From Anticarsia gemmatalis (Eukaryota > Arthropoda > Insecta > Lepidoptera > Erebidae), in the NCBI RefSeq assembly GCF_050436995.1, contig NC_134746.1, positions 12,460,501 through 12,524,500 of the forward strand: a stretch of DNA of 64,000 bases. The letters are read 5' to 3'. The notes under the pieces were generated by a model that worked only from the letters and a program-made list of their open reading frames with translations, did not search any database and was not told the origin of the DNA. Position 1 is the first letter of the stretch; each line of letters opens with the position of its first letter. The position numbers and the translations under genes are program-made. Below are positions 34,088 through 45,039 of this stretch, one piece after another.

Positions 34088-36280
34088 CTAATGTTTGTGA
34101 GGTAAGAAATTGATAGCTCGAATTAGGTGTTCCTTGTACTCATTGACAGTTCTTAGATAGCTATGAACATTGATCACATTCGCATTGTCTCCATACTCAT
34201 TCTTTATAGTCTCTACACCCTCAATACACATGGTTCTATAATTATGACCAGTTTCTAAACCGTAACTTGTGATCTCAGAAGTGCCGTCCCACATTTCATG
34301 CGTCCTTATCTTAAAAGCTTTCACCCTCTTCTCCCAATGTTTCTTCATATGATACCTTATGTCCGGACAGTCGCATAGATTTATCAATACTTGCATGCAT
34401 CGCATTTGTAACAATGGCAAGTTATGTCCAATGCATAAACTGACCAGACGTTTCGTTAAACTGCTTGAAAACTCTTTAGCTCGCCATTTGGACCTTGTAG
34501 TCTGTGTTGTATACGCCATAAGACCCGTCACACTAATTACTACTGAAATGTTGGGACTCATTAAATAATGTTTGAAGAGGTGATGCGTCATGTCGTACAT
34601 ATCGGCTAAACGTTTCCCAACATTATGTTTGCATAGTTGAGCCATGCAGTCCATGGCTTTCGCAGCAACCCTCTTGTCATGATTTCTGAATAACGCCAGC
34701 ATGATTTGAAAAGCGTTTGCTTTTAACGCAGGCTCTGGGTCCCATTCGCATAGTTTGGACAGTGTTTTAAGGTGTAATAAGACGATACCAGTGTGATCAT
34801 CTTTTACCATCTTGAGGAGGTTTTCCACGATATTGTCAGTCTGCATGATAGTTTCGCAGCTACATCGATCTTTGGCTAATGTCATGAGAGTGTAAGCCGC
34901 TGCATACCGGATTTCTTTACGATCTCTCATGATCAAATGCATTAAGTTTTCAAAGACAATGGGTCGAGACATAATACGTTCCCTTCCTTGGTAGTAACCG
35001 GCGAGGTGTGTGAGTATCATACAGACTTTTTCTCGCACGATCGGGTCCCGGTCGTGAATGATTTCTATGAGACGGTACACTATGTTCAGGTTTATGAGGA
35101 ATATCGCGCTTTCTGATATTTGAACCTGTGAACAAAAATTATAACACTTTTAGTTGGAGTGATAAAGTGTAAAGCCCAACGGTATACAAGTTAATATAAA
35201 TTAGACCGGGAAAAATCTAGCCGAAGCAATAGAACAAAGGTTTTTTATTTGTATCTATCGTCATACTGGCACTTTTTTGGGACTCATTTACGTTGCTATT
35301 CCAACAATTTAGATTACTCAGTCTTTATTTGCAAACTTGACTTATTCTGTTTTTTTTTGTTTTCGCTAAGTACCTACATGCGTTATCGAAACTGCAATTT
35401 CGTCAAATCAAATAATTATCATTACCTGATCAAGAATAGTATGAATAGCCTGCAGCTGTATAAGATTGTCTTTGGAACTGAGCTCGCGGTTTAGAACTCG
35501 TAGCCCGACCCGGCCGAATCCCATTTGTGCTCTTGTAACATCCACTAGAGGAGCATATAATGACGGCTGCATGGATTCTAAGCGACGGGTGGCTGGACGC
35601 TCTACGAAAGAAAGTAAGTAGGATTGTAAAATTATGTTTAATGTTGCTTGATTTATGCCCGGTTTCTTAGGCACATTTATCGGTAGTTTATCTATTTAAT
35701 AAACGGTCATGTTTATATCAGTTTAAACGCTATTGAATATAAAAACTACCGCTAAATGTACCTCAGAAACCGAGTTAGTTGATCAATTACTGATATGCTT
35801 TTAAATATATTGCTGGACGCTTTAGACTGTGACAGTTACTTCAATTTTTTAAATGTCCTTCGTGACGATGTGTGAGAGTTGACGGAAAATTCACATGCTA
35901 GACAAGAACCAAGTAGTTTTATAGTATTCTCAATATGAAGCAGGAATTCATCGTTACACGTTTAAAGCAAGAGTAGAATATACGAGATACCCCATATATC
36001 ACGATTGGCACTAGAAACTCACGTAAGTCCCATTATTATATATTGTAGCCTTATGTCATTCATGTATAGATAGAAACCTAACTAGATTTGCAATACTTAA
36101 GTATTTACTTAAGTATTGCAAATCTAGTAGCATAGCATCAAAAGGAACAAACGTCTTTAACTAACCATCATGAGAGTCCTTTCGTCGCCACAACATAGCG
36201 CGGTCCACCGCCTTGTTGATCAGCCTGGGATTGGCCGCGCATACCAGTTGTAAATACGAGTTCTTGTGCTCGCTAAACAT
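34088..36280 (-). CDS. RSPH14: Radial spoke head 14 homologue (armadillo/HEAT repeats)
   Basis: Exons in order: 36280-36166, 35601-35426 and 35125-34088, giving 442 residues. Start MFSEHKNSYLQLV at 36280, stop at 34088. Phases agree (first intron splits GAG as G|AG; second is phase 0), and all sites are GT-AG. The protein is almost wholly helical repeats of the armadillo/HEAT kind, for example DRDPIVREKVCMILTHLAGY and DRKEIRYAAAYTLMTLAKDR. The segment VDVTRAQMGFGRVGLRVLNR followed by ELSSKDNLIQLQAI resembles the N-terminus I recall for RSPH14 (RTDR1), a component linked to axonemal radial spokes. It is longer than the approximately 350-residue vertebrate protein, mainly at its N-terminus and C-terminus. 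It lies head to tail with the dynein-docking gene. Expected in sperm and other cilia. The alternative is another ARM-repeat axonemal protein. Confidence 0.75.
35658..35773. mobile_element. Palindromic MITE, copy 4 of 4
   Basis: It begins CCCGGTTTCTTAGGCACATT and ends CCTCAGAAACCGAG, with arms GGTAGTTTATCTATTTAATA and ATTGAATATAAAAACTACC. TTA lies next to both ends, a possible 3-bp target duplication of the PIF/Harbinger type. It is in the first intron of RSPH14, 57 nt from exon 2. Confidence 0.75.
36081..36128. repeat. Perfect 48-nt palindrome in RSPH14 intron 1
   Basis: Two exact 23-bp arms (36081-36103, 36106-36128; left arm begins ACTAGATTTGCAATACTTAA) are separated by only TT. Such a structure would extrude readily as a cruciform. 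It lies 38 nt downstream of the donor side of the gene, that is, just past exon 1 on the minus strand. Confidence 0.8.
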
Positions 36281-37291
36281 CGTGATAAATTAACTAAAAA
36301 ACACTAAAATCACTAAACGATATACAAAATCTCTAGCGAATTTGATAAGTGTTATTTCTTTTTTTGTTTCATTTCATTTGACAGGTGAATACAGATGTAA
36401 TAAGGTTTGAGTACTGAGGTTTGAAATTTAGAACGCTTGCTTGATATAAACCTATTTTTATGAGAATTTAGGGGGTTTCGGGCGACGACTTTGTAAATGT
36501 ACAAACGTCACGTAATAAGTAGAAGTCATAACGTAGACTGTATAGATTTATTTAAAGTAATACATAGATGCATGATTTTAACATTTATTATTAAATTGTA
36601 GGGGTTTTCATTAAATTCTAAATAACACTAAAGTTTTGTAAACAAAATGTTTATTTTTGTTTAATACCATAATATGCAAAACCTTATTCAACTAACACTT
36701 GACAATGCAAAAACATCACACAAGCTACTCTAAACATTAAAGGCACACAACACACTATAATGATATCTTATTCTTTAACTATACAATATTTAGTTGGTTC
36801 ACGCCTATCGTAAAAGGCAAGTTCATTTCATTCATTTGTCGTATGGTTAATAGTCAACCTAATGTCTAAGTTGTTCAAGCCGCCCGAGAGGCCTTTTACA
36901 TGGCCTAACGACTGTTATCTTAGTAGACAACAGCCGGGATCGACTTTTTACGTGTTCTCTGAAGCACGGAGAGCTTAAATACCACTATACGGTCACCCAT
37001 CTATAGAATGACCACGCCAAGGGTTGCTTAACCCACAGATCGTTTACCGACCGGCGAGCGCAACTAGCTATGGGCGAAAAGGCAAGTAACTCAAAAGATT
37101 ACCAACACTAAACCTAAAAACTTATTCATTTCAGCAACATCTTCCAGTTTTGTATTTTAACGATAAATGTTGCATATCTTCGATCCCGAATATCCCGGAT
37201 CTTCAACTCTCGTCTCTCTTCATGGTAAATTGCATTAAAAATCTTTCAATTGTATAACCGTGAAAACGCAAGTGATAATCAGTTTAAATGT
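36281..37291. other. Intergenic region RSPH14-ODAD3 with repeat
   Basis: About 1 kb between the RSPH14 start and the ODAD3 stop. It must hold the RSPH14 promoter and the end of the ODAD3 transcript. A retrotransposon-like fragment occupies about 36860-37065. Confidence 0.6.
36860..37065 (+). repeat. Retrotransposon-like fragment
   Basis: It contains 'CAAGCCGCCCGAGAGGCCTT' and then GTGTTCTCTGAAGCACGGAG, related to the segment at 20565-20765. It is a common lepidopteran dispersed sequence by recollection. No open reading frame of an element remains. Confidence 0.45.
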
Positions 37292-37296
37292 TTATT
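37291..37296 (-). terminator. ODAD3 poly(A) signal overlapping its stop codon
   Basis: On the minus strand the coding end reads AGA AAA TAA ACA, so the hexamer AATAAA (37296-37291) contains the stop codon (37294-37292). If used, the 3'UTR would be only about 15-30 nt. Other, weaker signals further down cannot be excluded. Confidence 0.4.
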
Positions 37297-40200
37297 TTCT
37301 TGGGTACGGTAGACGGAAACCTTTTCTTCTGCACTTGGTGTCCACTATTAGCTGTGCTTGGCGCTTGAGGTAGCATCTTGAAGGTATGTCTTCTTCATCT
37401 TCCGATGCTGCAAATAGAACAATATTGATTTGATAACTATTGATGGGGGACAATAGTCCTTCTTAAGAGTCAGTGCAATTTCGAACAACTTATCGTAAAG
37501 TTAAATAAATGAATTTAACCCATTAATGTCCCACTGCTGGGCAAGGGTCTCCTCCCGTAATGTGGGAGGGGTAAAGTATCGTAAAGTTACTTGACATGAA
37601 TTGGTTTTTCCAAAACACGTCACGGGCATTGATCAGTTTTCCACAAGCAATATTTCTCGATAGCTGGTTTAATAGAAAAGTAGAACGTACGTGGTCCTTT
37701 TGAAGGTTCCTTCTGAACAAGTTCTTTGTATGTTGGTATATTCTTCTCTGATTCCTTCGGCGTGCTGTGACTGTGCATGCTCATGCCAGCTACTGATGCT
37801 GCGGCGCTGGTCGGCTAGAAGGTGAACAAGTCATCAGTAAAAAGTTCAATACGAAATGCCTTGTGATGCAGTTTACTTTAAAAATCTAAGACTTCATTTT
37901 TCTTTTTGGGCCCGCTTTATCCTAGTTTCATCCTTTATTAAGTTTGTTTTAGGGTACGCTCTGTTTGTCAAAGGAGCTTATTAAATAAGGGGTCATTTAA
38001 AAATGTAACCCATTACAATCCCACTGCTGGGCAAGGGTCTCCTCCCGTAATGAGGGAGGGGTCATTTAAATAAAGAGTTTAAATTAACGTATAGTTTATT
38101 TTGCATTTAAGTAAATAAGTTGTTTTGCGCTTACATCGATGCTGCTATATTTAATATAACAGACATTTCTCTAGCACGTAATTAAATAACTTACATTTGA
38201 AGGCACCATAATAATGGTGGTATCTTTCTGCCGCTCCTTGACTTCCTCCAGTTTGGCGCAGGCTTTGTCGTAACGTACTTGTAACACCATCACCAGTTCT
38301 TGAACATCGCGTGGTTCTGCCGTCCATTCCGGCATGCTGGGCTCGGGGATTATCTGGAAGTCGAAAGTCATATATTTAAAGTCATAAAACTAATTAAGTG
38401 AGAGATTTTTGGTCTCCTCTTGAATCAAATACATGTTATCATAGAAGTGATTGAATATCTTATATAAAAGGCTTTTATGGTGTTAAAAACAAAGTCTTCT
38501 CGGATATCAGTGGGTTGTAGTATTTAAATAGTTAGTAATTTGGCTAACCAAGGACCTGAAGGTGAGATTTTGTCAAAAAAAGGAAAAAAAGACTTAGAGT
38601 AAGTTAGGCAACTTCTTAACTTACATCTAAGAGTTTGCAAAGTTCATACAAAAGTCGTTTGATTTCAAGAAGCAATGTTTCCAGTTCATCCATCTTCTTC
38701 TCCAGTTCTGCGTATATTTGGTTCTCTTCTTCTATTTCCTCTTTCAGAGCTGTAATTTGGTCTTGGCCTCTGAAAAATAGGAAGAGTTATAAACTATTAA
38801 GAAAAATATATTTTGAATAACTTAAGTAGTTTTGTTCAAAAATCGCAGAAATGTTTTATATCCATGCAAAAGGAGATTTTTTTAATATGGCTCGTCTGTC
38901 TGTATATTTTGGCGTCAGTAGCATAGCTCCGAAACAACTAGCAATTATAAGGTGACAGTAACTTACTCATCCTTATCCTTAACTGACGCAAACTTGAAGG
39001 CTTCCAGTTCAGCCATGAGTGTTGTTTGTGTTTGTTCTAACTCCAGTTTCTCTTCTTCAGTAGTTTGTTGTAAATAGGCAAGACGTTGGGAAGTTTCGCG
39101 CTGTGCTCGGAATCTGTCGAATACTTCCTCCGAGTCTGTTACACCTGGAATCAAAAAGGTTTTGGCAATTTTTGTACAAAATTAAGGTTGTGATTAAAGG
39201 AAATTCACCGGCAAAATAGATTTGCTCGTCGTTTGCACTGCGTAGCAGGAACCTTTTGATCTCAAGACTTATAATGTTACGTATTTACTACTATCGTTGT
39301 TTCTGAGAAGACCCTGTATATTGAATGTCATTCTAAAATTAACGTATCAGATTGTGTCTAGCAATACATAAAACTCATACTTACCTGTCAGTTTCATGAG
39401 CTTCTGGAAGATGTCTTCCATTTGTTGTATGGCAGACAACTCCTCACTCACTGCTTCGCCTTCCGTAGACCTCGTGGACTCTTGACGGACCACAGCACGT
39501 GCTACAATCATAACAAAAGATTTTAACGTAATAAGATTTGTACAGTACTAACCTCCCCGTGTCGGCAAGGTGGTAAAAGTGGACGCTACATGAATTCTTC
39601 TTCCATTCCTTAGTTATCTAGGTATTTAAATTATTTTATATTTCTTATACGTGACATTTATATTATACCTTGTGGTGGAAACACTCTTTTCTCCAACTTC
39701 TCAAGTTCTCGTTTCCTCTCCGCGAATCTCTGCGCGAAGTATGCTCGCTCAGACACTCGCGCGTGTTCAGCGTCATGAGCTCTCGCTGCCTCCGCAGCCG
39801 TAGCCGCTGTAGCACGGAGTCGCATCTCTGCTGCTTCTTCGCGAACTTTCTGCAATATTTAAGAAGATATAGATTCTCATCAGTATAATAAAATACATTT
39901 CTATTCGTGAAGAGAATTCAACTTACTTACCAATTAGTTATTTCAAGTATAAGTGCAGTTTTTGTTTTTCTTACCTCTAATTTTGCGATTTCTTCTCGCT
40001 GCTTTCCTAGAAGACTTTCAATGTTTGATAAAGAGCTTTCGAATTTCACAGAGTCATCTATCAAGGCTTGTCTGTGGAAATAAAAAATATAATAAAGTTA
40101 ACTCATATACACATTAATTGAAACTGGCTCTAAATACCTACACGTTTGCCTTATTTACCTGATAGAAATATATTTCTTCTTGACTAATTCAGCTTCGGTC

Positions 40201-42407
40201 CATTGTATCAGTACTTTGTGTATCTCGTTTTCTAGATGAGAAACATTCTGAAAAATAATTTATTATCATCAGCTCTTAATGCATGCTTATATCATAGTGC
40301 TTCAATTTTCTTATGATTGCTGTCTATTAAACTTAAGACAAGTTTTTACGATTTTATATCTATATTGGGAAATAAATAAATCTTGGTGCTATGGACATCC
40401 CTTGGCGTAGACTACTAGTATAGGTAGTCTCTTAGCATACAAATACTAGCTAAATCCATCTCAAAACCTATTTCGTAATATGTTTTAAAAGGTCTATTAC
40501 TAAGACAGCAGTAATTTTAAAAGTACATGATAATCGCATTAGTGATTATCTTAAGTTATTATGTTGTAAAGAGCTAAATATGTGTTTAACTATTAATTGT
40601 ATGAGATAACCATTGATTACGGTTGCCTTATAAGTTAATTACTAAAGGGTTTAAGTACGTGGGAACGGTCAATAACCATTACTACAGAATAAAGAGTATT
40701 CAAGTCATTACGTTGTTGACTTAGCAATAGCAGATCTGGGATTTTGATTTCGGGATTTCAAGATGTTGAGGCTTGAAAATTTACCCACTGAACTACATGA
40801 CAATAATAATTTCTTATGATTTTTGGAGGTGTTTTAGCCCGCTAGCCACACGAATTCAAACTTAAAACGACTTATAACACTGTCAGTTAGTAATCACACT
40901 TAAAGCATAGGTATACCTGGAGATGATAATGAAATAATTGAGTCATGACCATGACCTTTGTTTACAAATTTACCCTTTGTCTAGAAGGGTGTTGTCCTTT
41001 CCGATACAAATTCTTTCAATATGTAACGCTTTTTAGAAGGTACTCACTTTCCTAGCTTTGCTGCTATTCTTAGATTTCACTAGTATTCCTTTATTAGCTT
41101 CAATCAGAAGGTATTCGTATTCTTTCTCTAAACCAGTCAGTTTCTTCTTTTTGCTTCCTCTTTCGTATTTCAGCAAGTCTAGCATCTTCCGCTGCTCAAT
41201 TACTTTAAGGTCTAGGTTGTGTATTATCTGTAGACGTAACGAACAAAGCTTAGGTCTAAGATATATTTTTAACGTGTGTTTTTCTGCACGATGATTAAAT
41301 ACGAGAGGGGTAAAGCTACTTCATTACTGCACTATATTCACTACTAGCTGACCCGCGCAACTTCGCTTGTGTCGCGCACAAGAGAGAATGGGTCAAAGTT
41401 TTCCCCGTTTTTGTAACATTTTTTATTGCTACTCTGCTCCTATTGGTTGTAGCGTGATGATATATCATTGCCTATAGCCTTCCACGATAAATGGATTATC
41501 AAACAATGATAATCCATTCCATCCATTCCATCACATAATTTTTCAAATCGGACCGGTAGTTCCTGAGATTAGCGCGTTCAAACAAACAAACAAACTCTTC
41601 AGCTTTATAATATTAGTACAGATAAGTATTTCCAAATTAACCTTACTACTTTTCTTAACATTCATTATCTACAAAGATTTGTTTTTGATTGAGATACTAA
41701 CAATATCACTGTCTAGGTGTATGATCGAACCACTTTAAGGTTTAACAAGTAACACTCTATGCCTGTACCCTGCCAAAGTCCTTGATAATATTTCTTACCT
41801 GATCAGCACTCTTACTGCCAACAGGACAGACTTCATTTAGATACTTCTTGATTTGAACCTCCTCCTCTCCTATCACGGTCCTGGCCTGCGCCAGCTCAGT
41901 CAGTCGCAACTTTATCTCTTTCTTCAATGTGTCTATCAAGTCATTGTTTTGTTGCTTCTCTGCTTCGTTCTCTTCGTAATTTGACTTTCTTTGACCCTCT
42001 GGAAAGTAGTAAATTAGATGTAAAAGCGATATATTTTTATTCTTACTTAAGAATTATTGAGCTGTAAAGTATTTTTTATTAAAAAAATGAACGTATTCTT
42101 ATTTTAAGAAAATCTTATGCTCAAAAAATACACATATTAAAATAAGAAAAACTGAAGTAAAGTAAATTAAGTGCGATAAATACTTCCCGCGAAGTATATG
42201 TTGTTTTACGTTCATAAAACATCTTAGTTTGTATCACATAAAGTAATAATGAATGTAAGTTTTCAAAATTAATAAAAAACAAAAAGTGTCTTTTCACAGA
42301 CCTGACAACTGTATTTTCTTTTTGATTTCAAATATTTTCGTGTTAATAGTTGTGAGCCGGTCCTCTGATTCTATCTCGAAGGGATGTTTTTGATAACAAG
42401 TCGCCAT
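37292..42407 (-). CDS. ODAD3: Outer dynein arm docking complex subunit 3 (CCDC151)
   Basis: Twelve exons: 42407-42302, 41998-41799, 41227-41048, 40247-40159, 40071-39975, 39849-39669, 39501-39385, 39144-38967, 38769-38625, 38353-38195, 37814-37691, 37407-37292. They sum to 1692 nt, 563 residues; every junction is GT-AG and in phase. It starts MATCYQKHPFEIES and is coiled coil for most of its length. Diagnostic blocks are KIQLSEGQRKSNYEEN (compare KIQLLEGDRKAF in the human protein), CPVGSKSADQIIHNLDLKVI, IQQMEDIFQKLMKLTGVTDS and EEVFDRFRAQRETSQRL, with a C-terminus SEDEED then a basic end. Human CCDC151 is 595 residues by recollection. The family anchors outer dynein arms on doublet microtubules; loss in humans causes ciliary dyskinesia. 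It has the same orientation as RSPH14 next to it. Expected in sperm flagella and chordotonal cilia. Confidence 0.88.
37513..37572 (+). repeat. 'CCCACTGCTGGGCAAGGG' repeat, ODAD3 intron copy 1
   Basis: Reads AACCCATTAATGTCCCACTG, then CTGGGCAAGGGTCTCCTCCC and GTAATGTGGGAGGGG. It is nearly identical to the copy at 38009-38062 in the neighbouring intron; a short internal inverted repeat (CTCC...GGAG) is present. Confidence 0.6.
38009..38062 (+). repeat. 'CCCACTGCTGGGCAAGGG' repeat, ODAD3 intron copy 2
   Basis: Reads AACCCATTACAATCCCACTG, then CTGGGCAAGGGTCTCCTCCC and GTAATGAGGGAGGGG. It lies about 440 nt from copy 1, in the adjacent intron and in the same orientation. Confidence 0.6.
40248..41047 (-). 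other. ODAD3 intron 3
   Basis: An 800-nt intron, the longest of the gene. AT-rich, without a recognised repeat or exon. Confidence 0.6.
41343..41625 (+). repeat. RTE-like retrotransposon 3' tail, copy 3
   Basis: It starts CTAGCTGACCCGCGCAACTT and ends CTTCAGCTTTATAATATTAG, matching the copy at 3522-3780. The middle is disturbed by a short local duplication of CCATTCCATCCATT. It is inserted in ODAD3 intron 2, opposite to the gene. Confidence 0.65.
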
Positions 42408-43246
42408 TGTGTAAATATTTTAACGTCTAATAATAACAAGAAGATAACTCGTATTCTACGATTGTGAGCCCATTACTAAGAACGTATTGATTAAACAATG
42501 CTCTTTACAATCTTGTGAATAAACTGGAATGCAGGAAGTACTTTGTTTGATTTTTTCTATAAATGTTCTAGAATAAATCATTCAAACCTATTTCTAAAAT
42601 AAAGTTAACTGACACGAATTAATTTTTAATATTAAAAACCACCCCTATTCTCAAATAAAGTATAGCGCCATCTCTGTTGTGGTGAGCGAACGACAAAGTT
42701 CAAAAGCTCTTGATTGGTTGCGCGCACACACCGCTGTTGAATCGCTTGATTTCTCCATTGAATCAACATTCCTCCGCGTACGTTTATATGTGTGAGTGAC
42801 TCTGTTCTCACGGGCTTTTACGCCAGAACTTCATTATTCATGACTTAAATTAGTTGTATACTATATTGTATAAGATAAAACTATCATCCTATGCCAATAT
42901 AAAAGCTTAGATCCTTTAATATGTATGATTACAAGATGCGCGCACGCACACAGACGCGCCGGCGGCCATTTTGATTTACCGTACGCTGTGTATTTACGGA
43001 CAAAGCCGTCAGATGCGAGCGGGACGCGGCTGCGCATGTTCCTACCGGGCTTTACGTTTATTTTAAACGTGTTTTACCGCTAAAATGTCCTATAAACAAA
43101 TGTTTTCGACGTAACAACAGTTCAAAAACAAAATGAAGTGTCAGTTCTTACATTTAGTTCCGTGAGTGTTGATTATTTTGTGTTCAAACGACATAGAAGG
43201 AGTAAAACAAATGTGTGTGATCCATGTGTGAATGTTGTGTTACAAA
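42408..43246. promoter_or_regulatory. Divergent promoter region
   Basis: About 840 bp between the ODAD3 start codon (minus) and the start codon of the next gene (plus). From about 42920 it is GC-richer than its surroundings and contains CGGCTGCGCATG, close to an NRF-1 type site, near 43026-43040. A GAGATGGCGCTA element resembling insect CTCF sites lies at 42663-42676 on the minus strand. The 5'UTR of the plus-strand gene probably starts somewhere in 42950-43130. No TATA box stands out. Confidence 0.5.
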
Positions 43247-43343
43247 ATGTGGTCGAGGAACTTTATACCGGATTATGGGATTCCATTGCTCTCATTCTTC
43301 GTATTGCTGTCGACACTGGCCACAAGGATCGATGGTGTCGAAG
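43247..43343 (+). CDS. First coding exon of an unidentified secreted or membrane protein
   Basis: An ATG at 43247 (context ACAAAATGT) opens MWSRNFIPDYGIPLLSFFVL, continuing LSTLATRIDGVE, and ends at GAAG|GTGAGTGC, an excellent donor in phase 1. The hydrophobic core with small residues after it is a typical signal peptide, cleaved probably near the ATRIDG region. Exactly 32 codons and one base precede the intron. Phase-1 introns directly after signal peptides are common in extracellular multidomain proteins. No compatible conserved exon was recognised in the following 20 kb, so the rest of the gene is probably beyond the window. A very long first intron is typical of neural or developmental cell-surface genes, but I cannot name the family. 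A competing frame through the same exon starts at a non-ATG codon and is rejected. Confidence 0.65.
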
Positions 43344-44237
43344 GTGAGTGCTAGTTATACAAGTAGTTGAGCTTATGAAAGCGCGGTCTGCAAGGTAACG
43401 CGACCGAATTGTGTTGGCGCGCGGACTTACGGAGCTTTCGGCGAAACGTCGACGTTTTCAACGGGTCGGGTTACCGGTCGGTTCTCACAGTAGGGACTTG
43501 TGAAACGAGTCGTTTTAAAAACTGGAGTGAATTCAACGCATCGCATTTTTTAATGTTTTTTAATTGTGCCGCGTTTGTTGACGTTAAACTCGGCCCGTAA
43601 CCCGAGACCGTATTATGGCATCGGTTCGCTTTTAGTTCGCTAGACTGATGTTTGTACATATTGAGCCTGGTTCTTGCTTGGGACATTTTTCATTAGTATT
43701 TAATTATTCTTCTATTACATCTGACCTCCATCGGCGATAATTACAACTACCTGTAACACGTATAACCAGTAAACATAAAATCTATCGCAATGACAACAAG
43801 CGAATGATATTTCTGTGTACCGTCGGTCCCGCACCGCACAATATTCCATGAACGACCGGGTTAACTTTTTAAAACTATTTAAGACTAGAACTAAACTCGA
43901 TCTAAAAAAACTAAACCAGTCAATGATTAAAAAGTATTCAATACAAGTGCGCGTACATTCAATTCAATTGTTTAGTCATGAACAATGATCGAATCTCAAC
44001 AAGTCGAAGACTCAATCGTGTTGGGACTTAAAAGATTACGTCTTGTGGTTAATGATAGTTTTTACACTATACAGTTATAGGAAAAACCATAATACGGCAT
44101 AGAAAAGTGCCCTATTATTCTTGTACTGCTTTTCATTGCTAGTTGCAACTAAACTTATGATATGTTTGATGCTCTGAAGCTTTTGTGGATTCTCTCTTCA
44201 CGGCTGGGGCTTTATTAGATATCATGACAAATAAACT
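43344..44237 (+). other. Start of the giant first intron
   Basis: Follows the signal-peptide exon. GC content falls from the promoter-proximal part into AT-rich sequence. No exon or repeat was recognised. Confidence 0.5.
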
Positions 44238-45039
44238 CTGCCGTCGTAAATCTAAACACAGTAACTCCAAAATATGCGTTTTGAGAAAAACGCGGTTGAA
44301 GTTTAATAGTTAATTTTTGCTCTCATGAAGATACTAATTATTGTATATTATTTCATGCAACTTTTAATGTTAGTATATAGTTAAATCTTTGATTCTGTAT
44401 ATATATATCTAGTATATTATTATTGTATAAATAATAAAATTAGATAATGTGTTTTAAGCTAGGGTAATAATATAATATTTTTTTCTTTTTTAAGTTACAA
44501 CACGGTAACTCAACGGTTACTGTGTTGTAACCAAGTTTTACCTATTACTGTGTTGTAACTTTGTAAAGATATTAACATCAAGGGAATTACGACACAGTAA
44601 GTATGTACATACTGTGTTATAACTATGTTTCTTAGAAATACGTATAAAATCAGTAATACAGTAAATGAGATACTGTGATTTATTCAAGTATTTGTTGTTT
44701 ATCTTTGAACAATATTTTATACGCAATCACAGTAACTGAAGAAGCCGTGTTATAATCAAGCAAAATAAAAAAAAAGTAAATCTATTCACGTTAAAAAAAC
44801 ACAGTTAGTAGTGAGATACTGTTATTTAATTTAAAATAACACAGATACTGTATTTTTTATTAAAAAAAATGTTTTTTTTGTAAAAATACTGTGTTTTTAT
44901 TTAATGTATTTCGGTAACTATCCATCGTACAAACAAACCGAAAACTTTCTCAAATAGCCCGCGGTCTCCTGATTCCAAAGAACTAAACAAACTATAAACA
45001 CAGTAACTTAAGTTACTGTGTTTACATTTACGACGGCAG
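44238..45039. mobile_element. 802-bp non-autonomous DNA element with TIRs and CACAGTA array
   Basis: The ends are inverted repeats: CTGCCGTCGTAAAT at 44238 and its complement ending at 45039, with AAACACAGTAACT following inside both. AACT lies directly outside each end, a possible 4-bp target duplication. Inside are about ten exact copies of CACAGTA or its complement TACTGTG plus variants, in both orientations. There is no transposase. Confidence 0.7.

Noticed and set aside
43138..43347. 69-codon plus-strand open frame covering the signal-peptide exon
   Set aside because: It starts at a GTG and reads a different frame; the ATG frame from 43247 encodes a coherent signal peptide and ends in phase at the donor.
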